This document shows, piece by piece, positions 23,053-34,060 of a stretch of 64,000 bases of DNA. The stretch is from Odobenus rosmarus divergens. Taxonomy: Eukaryota > Chordata > Mammalia > Carnivora > Odobenidae. The position numbers and the translations under genes were made by a program. The stretch spans positions 2,511,941-2,575,940 of the forward strand of contig NW_004450404.1 of the NCBI RefSeq assembly GCF_000321225.1, read 5' to 3'. Position 1 is the stretch's first letter; every line of letters starts with the position of its first letter. Under the pieces are notes generated by a model. It was not told the origin of the DNA, ran no database searches, and saw nothing but the letters and a program-made list of their open reading frames with translations.

Positions 23053-23918
23053 AGACGGGCGACGGGGATTAAGGAGGGCACGTGTTGTGATGAGCACTGG
23101 GTGATGTATGGAATTTTTGAATCACTATATTGTACACCTGAAACTAATGTAATACTGCATGTTAACTATACTGGAATTAAAATTAAAAACTTATATATAT
23201 GTAGTATATACAAATAAAAATATAGAAGTAATTAGGCCATCTAGAAAATTAACTGCATGGTAAAAATTAAACCACATAAAAGTTTTCAAAATGAAAAATA
23301 AGTTCCCCTTCCCCCAGCTTCTCTGCCCTGAGGTAAACACTTTAAATCAAATCTTTTTGAAATATGTTTCTCTGGTATTTAATAGTATTATTTTCGATAA
23401 TAAACATATAATTGTATGTCTTACATATATTCTGTTAATGTCCCACTCTGAAGAATGAGGAATTTGGCTCATACCACCTGATATCACCTGATTTTGTTAT
23501 ATTATTATTTTCACATAATCCAGGTTTATGTGATTTCATTTTGTAACTTTGTCTTTGACTTTGTCTTTAGATTAATTATAAAATATTAAAGCAAATAAAA
23601 TAGCACTTGCATTATTAGGTTTATGTAAATTTATGTAAATATTATTCACTACAGGAGATTTCTCCTATAGAAATATCCGTGTCACCACACTTGAGAGAGG
23701 ATTTTAAAAGCATCAAATTCTAGTGCTTCTTTCAGATCATAGTCAACTGCCATTGTTTCATCTATCTCAAGCTTTCAGGTATACCATTGCTTTTTTTCTA
23801 TAATAACTTTTGTAAGGCATTTTTCATACAGATGTGTAGATGGCAAATTATCTGCATTTTTGCATATCTGAAAATGTATTTTATTTTTACACTTGTAGAA
23901 TGGCTAAGCATGAATTCT

Positions 23919-24068
23919 TTTTTAAAAAAAGATTTTTATTGTTATGTTAATCACCATACATTACATCATTAGTTTTTGATGTAGTGTTCCATGATTCATT
24001 GTTTGTGCATAACACCCAGTGCTCCACGCAGAACGTGCCCTCTTTAATACCCATCACCAGGCTAACCC
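23919..24068 (-). mobile_element. 150-bp young L1 3' end, inverted
   Basis: From the T-run tail through TTAATCACCATACATTACAT to AATACCCATCACCAGGCTAA. TSD TGAATTCT lies at 23911-23918 and 24069-24076. Same subfamily as the copies at 4626 and 13587. Confidence 0.9.
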
Positions 24069-24281
24069 TGAATTCTAAGTTCCTAATCATTACCGCCCCA
24101 AGTTTTAAAAGCAGCATTCCACAGTTTCTCAAAGTTATTTTAATTTCTTTTCTCCCTGGAATTCTGAAATTATGCTAATTCACCTCTCTCACCATGGTTC
24201 CTGTTGCTCAATTCCTCTCCCACAGGTAACTGTTACCTCTCTCATATGCATCCTTCCAGAGTTATTTTATGAATACACTAC

Positions 24282-24705
24282 TGTTGGAGGAGAGCATCAA
24301 TAAGATGTGACCACCAGTTGACCAGTTGACCCCAGAGCTGGACCTGGGCAATTGGAGGCTCCCTGCCCCTCCCCTGTCCTTGCATCGCATGTTCCACTTG
24401 TATTCCCCACTCCCAGAAGCTGCTCCAAGGACACAACCTTGAGATAAAATGTGGTGTTGAGGGTATTTGGACTGGGTAAGTGACTGAACCCAGTAAAGGC
24501 CTCTATATAAACTTAAGATTCTTGCAGGTGCATGTGGAAATGTAAGCACCCAAGACAAGCCTTGTAAATCAGTTCCCTTGCTTATTAAACCTGCCACCTA
24601 CCAATCTGCAGTGGCCTGCCTCTTTCTTTAGTCTCTTCTTGCCCTCTGTATATGAATGTCAGCTTCAGATTATACCTGAGAAGCTCCCAAGGCTGTGAAC
24701 CAACA
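24282..24705 (+). mobile_element. Solo LTR of an endogenous retrovirus (ERV1-like)
   Basis: A 424-bp unit with matched TGTTG...CAACA termini, a TATA box (TATATAAA, 24504-24511), an ATTAAA poly(A) signal (24584-24589) and a GT-rich/T-rich downstream segment, so U3, R and U5 can be delimited. It is flanked by ACTAC (24277-24281) and ACTAT (24706-24710), a near-perfect 5-bp duplication. No gag, pol or env sequence adjoins it, so it is a recombined solo LTR. Class is inferred from size and layout only. Confidence 0.7.
24504..24511 (+). promoter_or_regulatory. LTR TATA box
   Basis: TATATAAA, about 80 bases upstream of the ATTAAA signal at 24584 in the solo LTR, is a fitting spacing for a compact U3/R boundary. 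Activity cannot be judged from the sequence. Confidence 0.5.
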
Positions 24706-25723
24706 ACTATTACATACGTATGTGCTAGTAAATAATACCTTCTATATTCTTTCCCTCTTTTTTATTTTTTTTTACAAATGCCAGTGTACTATTTTCTTAT
24801 TTAACATGATATCATGACAATCTTTCCAGATCATTACCTGAAAGATTTCTACATTTTTTGACAATTGTCAAAAAAAATTTTTCTATGGATATGCCTTATT
24901 TAACCAGTGCCTCTTGGAATATTTTGAGTGTTTTCCAATCTTTTGTAATCACAAACAATGCCACAATGAATAAGCATGTACAAATGTCTGTAGGATAAAT
25001 TCCCAAAAGTCGTGCTGTTGGTTCAGCAGATATGTAAATTTGTAATTTTGATAAATATTGCCAGTTTACCTCCATGAAGCTTTACCAATTCATACTCTCA
25101 GCAACAACATACGAGAGATTCTTTCCTCTTATTAGTCCAATAGAGCATGTTATTTCATTGTCACCAATGAAACAATTCATTGTCACCAATCTCATAGAAC
25201 TATTGTATGTCAGCATAATTTTCTTTATTTTTCTTATTATGAGTAAGGATGAGCCTTTAAAATATGCTTAAGAACCATTTGCATTTCCTTTTCTGTGAAC
25301 TGTATGTTCATAATCTTTCCTATTTTTCTTTTTTTTTTCTATTGGGTTCCTGATCTGATCTTAATTTGTAGGAACTTTTTACATATTAGGGAAAGTAGCA
25401 CTTTATGGTATGAGTTGTAAATATTTTTCTAAGTCGATGTTTGTCTTTTGGCTTTAGGTTTTAGATTTTTTCTCAGTATTTTCCTTTATGGCTTCAGGAT
25501 TTTTAATCTTTAAGGCCACACCTCCCAAGATTATGAAACTATTCTTCCATTTATTTTCAGTTTTATTTTATTTTAAAATAAAAATATCCTTTTAAGTTGG
25601 AATTTACCTTAGTATAAGATTTTAGGTATAAATCAAATTTTTAGTTTTTAGATGGCTACCCAGTTGTCTAATTAAAATTCGGAGTAATCCATCTCTTTCC
25701 CATGGATATAAGCTATTACTTTT

Positions 25724-26138
25724 TTTTTAAATAATTTTTTATTGTTATGTTAATCACCATACATTACATCATTAGTTTTTGATGTAGTGTTCCATGATTC
25801 ATTGTTTGTGTATNNNNNNNNNNNNNNNNNNNNNNNNNNNNNNNNNNNNNNNNNNNNNNNNNNNNNNNNNNNNNNNNNNNNNNNNNNNNNNNNNNNNNNN
25901 NNNNNNNNNNNNNNNNNNNNNNNNNNNNNNNNNNNNNNNNNNNNNNNNNNNNNNNNNNNNNNNNNNNNNNNNNNNNNNNNNNNNNNNNNNNNNNNNNNNN
26001 NNNNNNNNNNNNNNNNNNNNNNNNNNNNNNNNNNNNNNNNNNNNNNNNNNNNNNNGCAACCCTCAGTTTGTTTCCTGAGATTAAGAATTCCTCATATCAG
26101 TGAGGTCATATGATACATGTCTTTCTCTGACTTATTTC
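25724..26138 (-). mobile_element. Young L1 3' end, inverted, containing an assembly gap
   Basis: Left part carries the 3' terminus (TTAATCACCATACATTACAT); the right part is the ORF2 end and 3' UTR start (GCAACCCTCAGTTTGTTTCC). Exact 16-bp TSD ATAAGCTATTACTTTT at 25708-25723 and 26139-26154. Bases 25814-26055 are N. Confidence 0.93.
25814..26055. other. Assembly gap (242 N)
   Basis: The gap lies wholly inside a young L1 copy. In the sibling copy at 4626-5210 the equivalent interval (4792-5121) is 330 bp, so 242 is either an estimate or this copy carries a deletion. Confidence 0.97.
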
Positions 26139-26172
26139 ATAAGCTATTACTTTTATCAAAAATAAATTTTCA

Positions 26173-26347
26173 GGGGCCTGGGTGGCTCAGTTAGTTAAGT
26201 GACTGCCTTCAGCTCAGGTCATGGTCCTGGATTCCTATGATCCGAGTCCCGCATCAGGCTCCCTGCTCAGCGGGGAGTCTGCTTCTCCCTCTGAACTCCG
26301 CCCCCCCATGCCCTCTCTCTCAAATAAATAAAGTCTTTAAAAAAAAG
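26173..26347 (+). mobile_element. Carnivore SINE (SINEC), sense
   Basis: Head GGGGCCTGGGTGGCTCAGTT (missing the CG after the first Gs), body and an AAATAAATAAAG tail. Short TSD AAATTTTCA at 26164-26172 and 26348-26356, within the ancient L1. Confidence 0.93.
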
Positions 26348-27149
26348 AAATTTTCATATCTAGTTAGTTTACTTCTATTGCTCTCTATTGATTGTTTAAA
26401 TTGTTTTATCTCTATAATATATTTTAATGTCTGGTAGTGCTAGCTTCTTCTTATTTGTGTCTGTTTTCTGAATTTTTATATGTAATCTTGCTTTATTTTT
26501 CCAAACGAAATTTAGAATCTGTTTGTGACTTGCAAATAAAATTTGTTATTATTCTTAATGAGACTACATCACTTAGGGAGAATTGACATTTTTATTACAA
26601 CACACCCTACTAATCATGAAATATGGCTTGTCTTTGCATTTCCCACACTTCCTTTTGCACTTTTCACTGGCATTTGAAAGTTTTCCATTACATCTCCTGT
26701 TATGTTCATTCCTAGGTATTTTGCATGTGTGTATTACTAATGTAAATTGAGATATTTTCCTCTGTTTCTTTTAATTTCTTGAGGTTTGTAAATGTGATTA
26801 TTTGTGTACATTTTTATACCCAGCCACATTATTGCATTCTATTATTATTTATAAATGTTTTTCAGTCGGTTCTTTTATTTTTCACAAGTACTGATATCAG
26901 CAGTAAATATGATAATATTAACTGTTTTATAAATTTTATACATTTAATTTAACTCTCTTGTCTATTTTTGTGTTGTCAGTGCCTCCAAAGCAATGGTAAA
27001 TAAGAGTAGGCACCCTTGTTTTGTTTGTGATTCGAATGGCAATCCTTCTACTGTTCTGCATGTATGAGATACATATATTTAATCCTGTTAAGAAATTTCC
27101 CATTTATTCCTATTATTGAATCTTTAAAAATTCTTGGCAAAATTTTTAG

Positions 27150-27290
27150 AGATAGATGGTGGTGGTGGCTGCACAAAAATGTGAATGTACTTATGCCATT
27201 GGCTTGTGCACTTAAAAATGGTTAAAATGGTATATTTTATGTTATGTATATTTTGCCACAATAAAAATACTAGCCAAGAAAAAATAATTT
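27150..27290 (+). mobile_element. Old L1 3' terminal fragment
   Basis: TGGTGGTGGCTGCACAAAAA, GTGCACTTAAAAATGGTTAA and TGCCACAATAAAAATA form an L1M-type 3' end in sense orientation, inside the inverted ancient L1. Confidence 0.65.
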
Positions 27291-27369
27291 CTGGATGGAG
27301 GTTGAATTTTCCAAAGGCATCTATGCAGATGATAAAGTGACATTTTTCCATATTCCTTTAACTAGATGC

Positions 27370-27620
27370 AATATAGCATTGTGGAGAAGTACACAGGCTC
27401 TGAGCCACCTTGCTTATGTTCAAATTCCAGCTCTGCTGCTCTCTAGCTGTATAACCTTGGGGAAATCACTTAAGCCTCTGTGTCTCTGTTTTGTTCTCTT
27501 TAAATCATGATAATAATAGTGCCTTCCTAAGGTTTTACTGAAGATGAAATAAATTGATGTATGTAGAGCACTTAGAACAATACCTAGCACATAGGAAGTA
27601 TTACATGAGTTAATATGGTG
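27370..27620 (+). repeat. MIR element, well preserved
   Basis: Nearly the entire MIR order is present: GTACACAGGCTCTGAGCC, CTCTAGCTGTATAACCTTGG, AATCACTTAAGCCTCTGTGT, ATGATAATAATAGTGCCTTC, AGAGCACTTAGAACAATACC and CTAGCACATAGGAAGTATTA. The L1 text around it appears continuous across the element. Confidence 0.9.
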
Positions 27621-27880
27621 GATTATTTTAATATATTTTCCATATCCCAGGTATAAAACCCCAATTCGTAATGGGGAATTATCCTGCTGGATTCCATATA
27701 CTAATATTTCATTTAGAATTTTTCATTATAAATCATATGTGAGATTGGGTTCTAGTTTTCTTTTTTGTGTAATCTTTGTTGGGTTTTGATATCTATGTTT
27801 GGCTTTGTTTATAAAAAGAATATGGGAAATTTCCATGTTTTTCTATGCAGTGGGTTATTTAAGTAGCATTTGAGTTGTCC

Positions 27881-28640
27881 TTTAGATCTTTATTCTTCGG
27901 TAACATCAACTCAGTCTAGTGCCAAGTGACAAATTCAAAATTTTTTTCTCTTAGCTTTTTCTATAACTTCTGTTGTCAGTTTGGAGAAAATTATATTATC
28001 TTAGAAAAACATTCCTTACATCCAGTTTTCACATGTACTGGTGGGCATTGGTCAGGTGGCCTGGTCAGTGGGGAACCCTCCCAACTTGCCAAATGAGGGA
28101 GGATTTACTTGGGCAGTAAAGGGATTTAGTTACTTCCCTTCTGGGAACCAATGCTTTGATTGGCTTTATTGTCTCCACGTCTCTTTTGGGGAATCTGGAT
28201 TTTCCTCACACTCTGTTTTGCTTTTTTTCTTAGGTCCTCATACTTAAACCAGGGGCCAGGATAGATAACTCTTCCTTTAGAGTTCAGTTCTGAATGTTGG
28301 CTGGGTGCCATAAATCTGTGATGTCTCTTCCCTGTGGTACTGTCACTGACCAGCTATGTTCATCTTTCTAGGCCCATGCTTGGTCTTTGCAGGTGCCCTC
28401 TCTAGATTTGATTTCCTCTGGATCACCCTTGCAAAGGGTTGCTCCTCCTGCTGATATTTTGGGTTATGGTTCTCCCTGCTCAGTCTTCCTCATTGGCCTG
28501 GTTCTAACTCACTTCAATTTTCTAATATTTCCTCAAAGTTTCTGGCTTATTCTTGGTTTCCTTTCTTGTTTATATCATAGCTTTGCCTTCCTCTTTGAAA
28601 AACATTCCTTTTCCTCTGATCTTCAGGATAACAGGCCATA
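27881..28640. other. Unique or unassigned sequence
   Basis: Moderately GC-rich (28030-28640). Frames of 68 codons at 28041-28247 and 84 codons at 28387-28641 resemble no family I know. It could be an unrecognised old repeat. Confidence 0.35.
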
Positions 28641-28644
28641 ATAA

Positions 28645-28860
28645 TTATAGCTAACAGATACTATGCTGTTCACCCTTCTAAGCATTCTAAGTGCTTTCAT
28701 ATATTAACTAATTTAATCCTCACAAAACTCTATGAAGAAGAAACTTATTATCTCTATATAGTATCATCAAAATGAATTAGTCATATCTACCTTCTAGGTA
28801 TGTTGTGTGAATAAAATGTTTTACACAGCACTTTGCACACATAGAGCACTCCTTAAAATT
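28645..28860. repeat. Two MIR-like fragments, opposite orientation
   Basis: The first part (28645-28770) reads like an inverted MIR 3' half (TTTAATCCTCACAAAACTCT). The second part (28785-28855) reads like a sense MIR end (TGTGTGAATAAAATGTTTTA, GCACTTTGCACACATAG). Confidence 0.5.
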
Positions 28861-29549
28861 TAGCCCTTATACTTTGAGATTTGGTTTTGACTTATAGTTG
28901 CTCTACACTTAGAATTCCTAGGCTCTTTTAACTCCTCCTCCTGAAAGGGACTTTTTTTCACTGAAACCCAAGTATTCAATCATTTGAAGAGCTTTTTATT
29001 ATTATTTGTGATCATAAGCGTCATCCCTCAATTTTGCCACCCTCACTGATATTAAGGCTATATTTAGCTACAACTTTCTCACTCTGCCAGAATGTATATA
29101 CATATTTCCTTATTTAATTTTCATATTTTACATTTCTGTGTGTTATTTTAAGTTTTATCTCCAGTGATTTTTTTCCTTCCAAAATTCAATGAGGTAATTT
29201 CTTCAAGATAAAGCAGCTCACAGTGTTAGATTTTTAATGTGCAGCAAAAAAAGCACTGAGATCCCTTTTGGTGTTAGAAAATGTGTCCATTTCACTGACA
29301 GACCCCTTCCTTATTGGAGAAAGTTACACATGCTATGTGACTGTCTCTTTAATTTAAATCTAGGGCACTCAAGGAGCTGGACAGCAGACTATTTGAAGAA
29401 ACTGAAGTGATATTTCTAGTATTCTTGCTGTTTGTGTATGCAAAAAGGTGGGTGCTACCCTCCATTCAGACTCTATAGGACTGCTGGGCAATGGAAAAAA
29501 GGGTACTTACTGCTCTTTTCCAGCTAGGGTCATTTTGGGGCCAGTGTCC
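28861..29549. other. Unique sequence
   Basis: No gene or repeat recognised. The part at 29190-29420 has a balanced composition and is a candidate for comparative checks only. Confidence 0.4.
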
Positions 29550-29720
29550 TAAGCAGTGATTCTCAATCCTACCTGCACATCAGAATCACCCAGGAGTTTA
29601 AAAAAATCCTGATGTCCAAAGCCCCAGATCAATTAAATCTGGATTGAACTACAGGCATCAGTACCTTTTGTAGCTCTCTGGTGATTCTACTGTGTGGTAA
29701 AGATTGAGAATAACTGCTCT
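29550..29720 (+). repeat. MER5-like DNA transposon relic
   Basis: AGCAGTGATTCTCAATCCTA, ACATCAGAATCACCCAGGAG, TTCTACTGTGTGGTAAAG and GATTGAGAATAACTGCTC give matching inverted ends of a short hAT-Charlie-type element. Confidence 0.7.
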
Positions 29721-30384
29721 AATTCCTTTGGTCCTGTCCAATTTAGTTTGACATTAAGGTGCTACAGAAAAGTATTAGCACTGATGACTAATAGGTGGGA
29801 AAAAAATCAATTTGTAAATCCTCTGAAGAATTATTGCTAGGTAGCCACCTGCTAAGACAGAGGAATAGGTGATAGCATCTCTTCATGGTGCCTTCTAGCT
29901 GGAGGGCAATCTGGCAGTTTTAAAAATCTTTATTCAAAGTACGGTAATTCACAGTGCAAATGGATTAGAAGTTATTGGGGGGATCATCTTTTATTTCAAC
30001 ATGTCATTTTCTAATCTTCTTGATACTTGTTTATTTCATATTATTTCAGATGTTTTACCTTACTTCTTATTTGGTGTGGCTTACCCCAGGTCTCTTTTCT
30101 TTTATTGGGGAAGTGGGAGCCTGCTTTCAAATGTGTCATCAAATATCTCTTATTATTTAAGATCTGTGATCTAAGTTCCATGCTTCTAGTTTCATCTGCC
30201 AACACAAGTCTTACAGATCTCAAGTCTTGAGAAAATTCCATGTGAGCCTTATATCATTCAGGATGAAAGCTCAGGAACAACATGGGCCAATGTTTGTGGT
30301 CCACTATTAAAGCTAATGCTTTCTGTATATCACATATTTTGAGATAAACCACATTACTTTACAGATATAATGATTTTCTTTCTA
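29721..30384. other. Unique sequence
   Basis: Overlapping frames of about 61-67 codons around 29975-30241 on both strands have no recognisable content. Confidence 0.4.
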
Positions 30385-30575
30385 AATATTTTTCTTTTTA
30401 TGAGATATAATTGACATATAACATTGTGTAAGTTTAGGGCATACAACATGTTGATGTGATAAATTTATATATTGCAATATAATTACTATGACAGTTTTAG
30501 CTAACACTCCTATCACATCAAATAACTACCATTTCTTTTTTGTGATGAGAACCTTTAAGTCTCAGCAATTTTGAA
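30385..30575 (-). mobile_element. Old L1 3' UTR fragment, inverted
   Basis: GAGATATAATTGACATATAA, GGGCATACAACATGTTGATG and TGTGATGAGAACCTTTAAG are the reversed landmarks of an L1MA/L1MB-type 3' end. Confidence 0.75.
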
Positions 30576-30746
30576 TCCATTCCTTCCTCTTAGTGATCTC
30601 AAATCTAGATTATTACCAGTCTCCTGACTGGTCTTTCTTAAATCTGGTCATCGATGCTGTTGGCAGGTTGGTTGGCTCAAATGCAAATCTGTCTCTATTC
30701 TACTCGTTCTTAAACTTAACCCTTTAACAGGTCACCTCTGATGATG

Positions 30747-30747
30747 T

Positions 30748-30782
<35 letters not shown>

Positions 30783-30785
30783 TTA
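30747..30785 (+). repeat. (TTTA)n tail of the inverted L1
   Basis: About nine TTTA units at the position of the L1 poly(A) (reversed). L1 poly(A) tails commonly mature into such A-rich microsatellites. Confidence 0.9.
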
Positions 30786-32355
30786 TGTTTCAGGTTTTTA
30801 TTTAAATTCTAGTTAGTTAACACAATGTAATATTGGTATCAGGAGTAGAATTTAGTGATTCATCATTTACATATAATACCCAGTGCTCATCACAAGTGCC
30901 CTCCTTAATACCCATCACCCATTTAGCCCATCCCTTGCCTACTTCCCCTCCATCAACCCTCAGTTTGTTCTCTGTAGTTAAGAGTCTCTCTTATGGTTTA
31001 CCTCCCTTTTTTTTTCTTTCCTCTATGTTCATCTGTTTTGTTTCTTAAATTCTACATATGAGTGAAATCATATGGTATTTGTCTTTCTCTGACTGATTTA
31101 TTTCACTTAGCATAGTACACTCTAGCTCCATCCACATTGTTGCAAATGACAAGATTTCATTCTTTTTGATAGCTGAGTAATATTCCATTTGTATATAATA
31201 CCACTTCTTTATCCATTCATCAATCAATGGACATTTGGGCTCTTTGCATAAATTGGCTGTTGTTGATAATGCTGCTATAAACATCAGGGTGCATGTATCC
31301 CTTTGAATCAGTATTTTTGTATCTTTTGGGTAAATACTTAGTAGTGAAATTGCGGGGTCAAAGGGTAGTGCTACTTTTAACTTTTTGAGGAACCTCCACA
31401 CTGTTTTCCAGAGTGGCTGCCCCAGTTTGCATTCCCACCAAGAGTGTAAGAGGGTTCCCTTTTTCCACATTCTTGCCAACATCTGTTGTTTCCTGTGTTG
31501 TTAATTTTAGCCATTCTGAAAGGTATAAGGTGGTACCAGCATTTTTCACAGAGCTAGAACAAACAATCCTAAAATTTGTATGGAACTACAAAAGACCTCA
31601 AATAGCCAAAGCAATCCTGAAAGAGAAAAGCAAAGCTGGAGGCATCAGAATTCCAGACTTCAAATTTTATTACAAAGCTGTAGCCATAAAGACAGTATGG
31701 TACTGGCACAAAAACAGACACATAGATCAATGGAACAGAATAGAAAACCCAAAAATGGACCCACAACTATATGGTCAACTAATTTTCAACAAAGCAAGGA
31801 AGAATACCCAGTGGAAAAAAGACAGTCTCTTCCACAAATGGCATTGGGAAAACTGGACAGCAACACATAGAAGAAAGAAACTGGACCACCTTCTTTCACC
31901 ATGCACAAAAATAAATTCAAAATAGATGAAAGAGCTAAATATGAGACAAGAAACCATCAAAATTCTAGAGGGGAACACAGGCAGCAAACTCTAACCTCAG
32001 CCATAGCAACTTCTTACTAGAGGCAAGGGAAACAAAAGCAAAGTGAACTATTGTGACTTCATCGAGATAAAAAGCTTCTGTATAGTGTAGGAAACAATCA
32101 ACAAAACTAAAATGCAACCTTTGGAAGGGGAGAGGATATTTGCAAATGATATATCTGATAAAGGGTTAGTATCCAAAATTTATAAAGATCCTATCAAACC
32201 CAACACCTGAAACCCAAATAATCCAGTTAAGAAATGGACAGAAGACATGAATAGGCATTTTCCCAAAGAAGACATCCAGACAGCTAATAGACACATGAAA
32301 AGATGCTCAACATCACTGATCATCAGGGAAATACAAATCAAAACTACAATGAGAT
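30747..32355 (-). mobile_element. 5'-inverted (twin-primed) L1
   Basis: Bases 30747-31535 are an L1 3' end in minus orientation, with a (TTTA)n tail at the left. Bases 31536-32355 are the upstream ORF2 portion in plus orientation. In normal L1 order the plus part ends CAAAACTACAATGAGAT and the minus part (read reversed) begins TACCACCTTATACC, so the two are adjacent in L1 and together make one copy with an inverted 5' half. This is the hallmark of twin priming. A long TSD is not visible; GATGT occurs at 30743-30747 and 32353-32357. Confidence 0.9.
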
Positions 32356-32462
32356 GTCCATGTATTTTAACATGGCATTCAAGGCCCTGTGTTTTCTCCC
32401 TTTGTCTACACCTTTACCCTACTTCTTCCCACTCTTTACTTTGCACTTCATGCTTGACTTTC

Positions 32463-32580
32463 TTTTTTCCCTTCTTTTTTAAAATTTAAATTCAATTAGC
32501 CAATACGTAGTACATCATTTAGTTTTTGATATAATGTTCAATGATTCATTAGTTGCATATAATACCCAGTGCTCATGATA
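32463..32580 (-). mobile_element. 118-bp L1 3' end, inverted
   Basis: T-rich tail, then ATTCAATTAGCCAATACGTA and TAATACCCAGTGCTCATGAT. TSD CTTGACTTTC lies at 32453-32462 and 32581-32590, inside the L2 relic. Confidence 0.9.
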
Positions 32581-32757
32581 CTTGACTTTCAGGACAGTTT
32601 AACTCACTTGGCTTTTCCTTTGTCCTTCCTGTCTGCAGTGCCTTCTTCTGGTAAACTCCTACTTTTTCAGATTCACCCAGGCATTACTACCACTCTATTT
32701 CCACCCCAAGTTCAGTGCCTGGTACAGAGAAGGTGTTTAATAAATACACAGAAGTAA

Positions 32758-33669
32758 TACATTCCATATCAGCTTACAAACCATAGTATATAACAGGGGA
32801 GGCCATGAAGGTGACTATTTTAGGTTGGGTTCCCTAGAAGCAGAGTCTGAGACAAATATTCATGTGACAATGATTTAGTAGGACATGTTTCTAGAAAAAA
32901 ACCACCAGGGGAGTGGGACGAGGAAAGAAAGGAAGTCAAGCAACTGAGTGGTAGCAATATGCCACAGAAAAAGTTCTGGAAATAGTTCATAGGTCACACT
33001 TCAGAGCTGTCCAATCAACTCCAAATCCAGGAGGGCTTATTTGTCTTCTCTACAAAGTAAGCATAGGTTAGGGGCTATGGAGAGAAGAAGTAAATCCTCA
33101 GGCACTTCTGGCTTTTCATGCACACAGCCAAACCAGATTCTGACAGCCAGAGGGCAGCTGGCCAACAAAGACACAGGTGCTGACTGTTGGGAGGAAAAGC
33201 ACGCCTACTAGGAGCAGGTGTGCATGAAAATGGTATGGGCACAGCACTGTCAACATATGCTATAATGATTGTGGTCTAAATCTAGACATGGAAATTGTCC
33301 TCTAGAACTCTGTATCAATAACACCATCCAGAGATCACTCCTAGACCACTTTTGCAAAACCAAACAGCCCTGACTCAACCTCGAGCAGAAAGAGTAGAAG
33401 GGATGGGGCCAAAGTTCAGTGAGGGCATTCAGAATATGGGAAATTTGTCATTTTGCCCTAAGTTATGAAAACAGGGCCCCTTCATTTGGAGCCATGGGAT
33501 CACAAGAGTGCCCAAAATGATTAAGCTTAAGTTTTAAGGCAAAGAAGTCACCTGCTTTCCCATAGAATAAAAGTCCCTGGCTTAAAGCAAGGATATCACG
33601 TGGCATAAATAAACTCCAGTAGGAAGACCTCAGGTATATGAAAATCTAATACCTTCACTTGCTGTGGTC
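32758..33669. other. Unassigned sequence, partly LTR-like
   Basis: GGGTTCCCTAGAAGCAGAGT near 32827 and CCAGAGGGCAGCTGGCC near 33150 resemble landmarks of an old dispersed mammalian repeat I cannot name. No coding frame of interest. Confidence 0.35.
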
Positions 33670-33835
33670 AATTACACTACATAAGGTATAGGAATCACCT
33701 GCTCATCATGTTAAAATGTAGATTCTGATTTAGCAGTCTGGACTGGGGCTTGATATTCTCCATTTCTACACACTCCCAGATGATACTGATATTGCTGGTC
33801 CAAAGACCACACTGGAAGTAGCAAGGTCCTGGGGC
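33670..33835 (+). repeat. MER5A-like DNA transposon relic
   Basis: GGAATCACCTGCTCATCATG, GTAGATTCTGATTTAGCAGT, CTCCCAGATGATACTGATAT and GGTCCAAAGACCACACTGG follow MER5A in order and nearly to its end. Confidence 0.82.
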
Positions 33836-33864
33836 ACACTTAGAAGTGAAAATATAACACAAAA

Positions 33865-34060
33865 GGGGTGCCTGTGTGGCTCACTTGGTTAAATGTCTAG
33901 CTCCTGGTTTTGGCTCAGGTCATGATCTCATGGGTCTTGGGATTGAGCCCTGAGTTGGGGCTCCATGCTCAGTGGGGAATCTGCTTGAAGATTCTCTCCC
34001 TCTGCCCCTTCCCCCACTCACACTCTTTCTCTCAAATAAATAAATAAATCTTTAAAAAAA
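33865..34060 (+). mobile_element. Carnivore SINE (SINEC), sense
   Basis: Head GGGGTGCCTGTGTGGCTCAC and an AAATAAATAAATAAATC tail. TSD GAAAATATAACACAAAA (33848-33864) against GAAAATATAGCATAACAAAA (34061-34080), with small indels. Confidence 0.94.

Larger units (their letters stand above)
16200..23190 (+). mobile_element. L1-A: full-length but dead L1 (5' UTR, ORF1, ORF2, 3' UTR)
   Basis: From the 5' end GGGAAGATGGTGGAGTAGGA the element runs through a roughly 1.3-kb 5' UTR, ORF1 (from ATG 17510), the inter-ORF spacer, ORF2 and a G-rich 3' UTR to GTTAACTATACTGGAATTAA. A diverged candidate TSD is AAAAGTTAACTGTGCATGG (about 16181-16199) against AAAATTAACTGCATGG (about 23247-23262). If correct, about 55 bp separate the L1 3' end from the TSD. 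Three SINEs (17526-17704, 19368-19559, 20585-20779) and an ATAC microsatellite have been added. Many stops and frameshifts make it inactive. Confidence 0.9.
23263..27880 (-). mobile_element. Ancient L1 (L1M/HAL1-like), inverted, heavily interrupted
   Basis: Read inverted, this is an old L1 3' UTR (TTCTCTGCCCTGAGGTAAAC, CATATGCATCCTTCCAGAG), then TTCCAATCTTTTGTAATCAC, TGTAGGATAAATTCCC, TGTGAACTGTATGTTCATAA and RT-region text up to about 27880. It has been hit by a young L1 (23919-24068), a solo LTR (24282-24705), a young L1 with a gap (25724-26138), a SINE (26173-26347), an L1 tail (about 27150-27290) and a MIR (about 27370-27620). A MIR inside it implies this L1 was in place when MIRs were still active. 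Confidence 0.75.
30576..32757 (+). repeat. L2 (LINE2) relic, split by two L1 insertions
   Basis: The left part (to 30746) has CAGTCTCCTGACTGGTCTTT, AAATGCAAATCTGTCTC and GGTCACCTCTGATGATG. The right part (from 32356) continues with AACATGGCATTCAAGGCCCT, TTTGCACTTCATGCTTGACT, TCTGGTAAACTCCTACTTT and the 3' end CAGTGCCTGGTACAGAGAAG. Interrupted by the 5'-inverted L1 and by a small L1 at 32463-32580. An ancient retroposon relic with no open frame. Confidence 0.65.

Noticed and set aside
30747..30785. (TTTA)n tract as a possible independent microsatellite or CRISPR-like repeat.
   Set aside because: It is the matured poly(A) tail of an inverted L1. No spacer-repeat structure anywhere in the window suggests CRISPR.
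31413..31925. A 170-codon frame spanning the middle of the 5'-inverted L1.
   Set aside because: It reads across the inversion junction, starting in antisense L1 text and continuing in sense ORF2 text, so it is a fusion created by the inversion.
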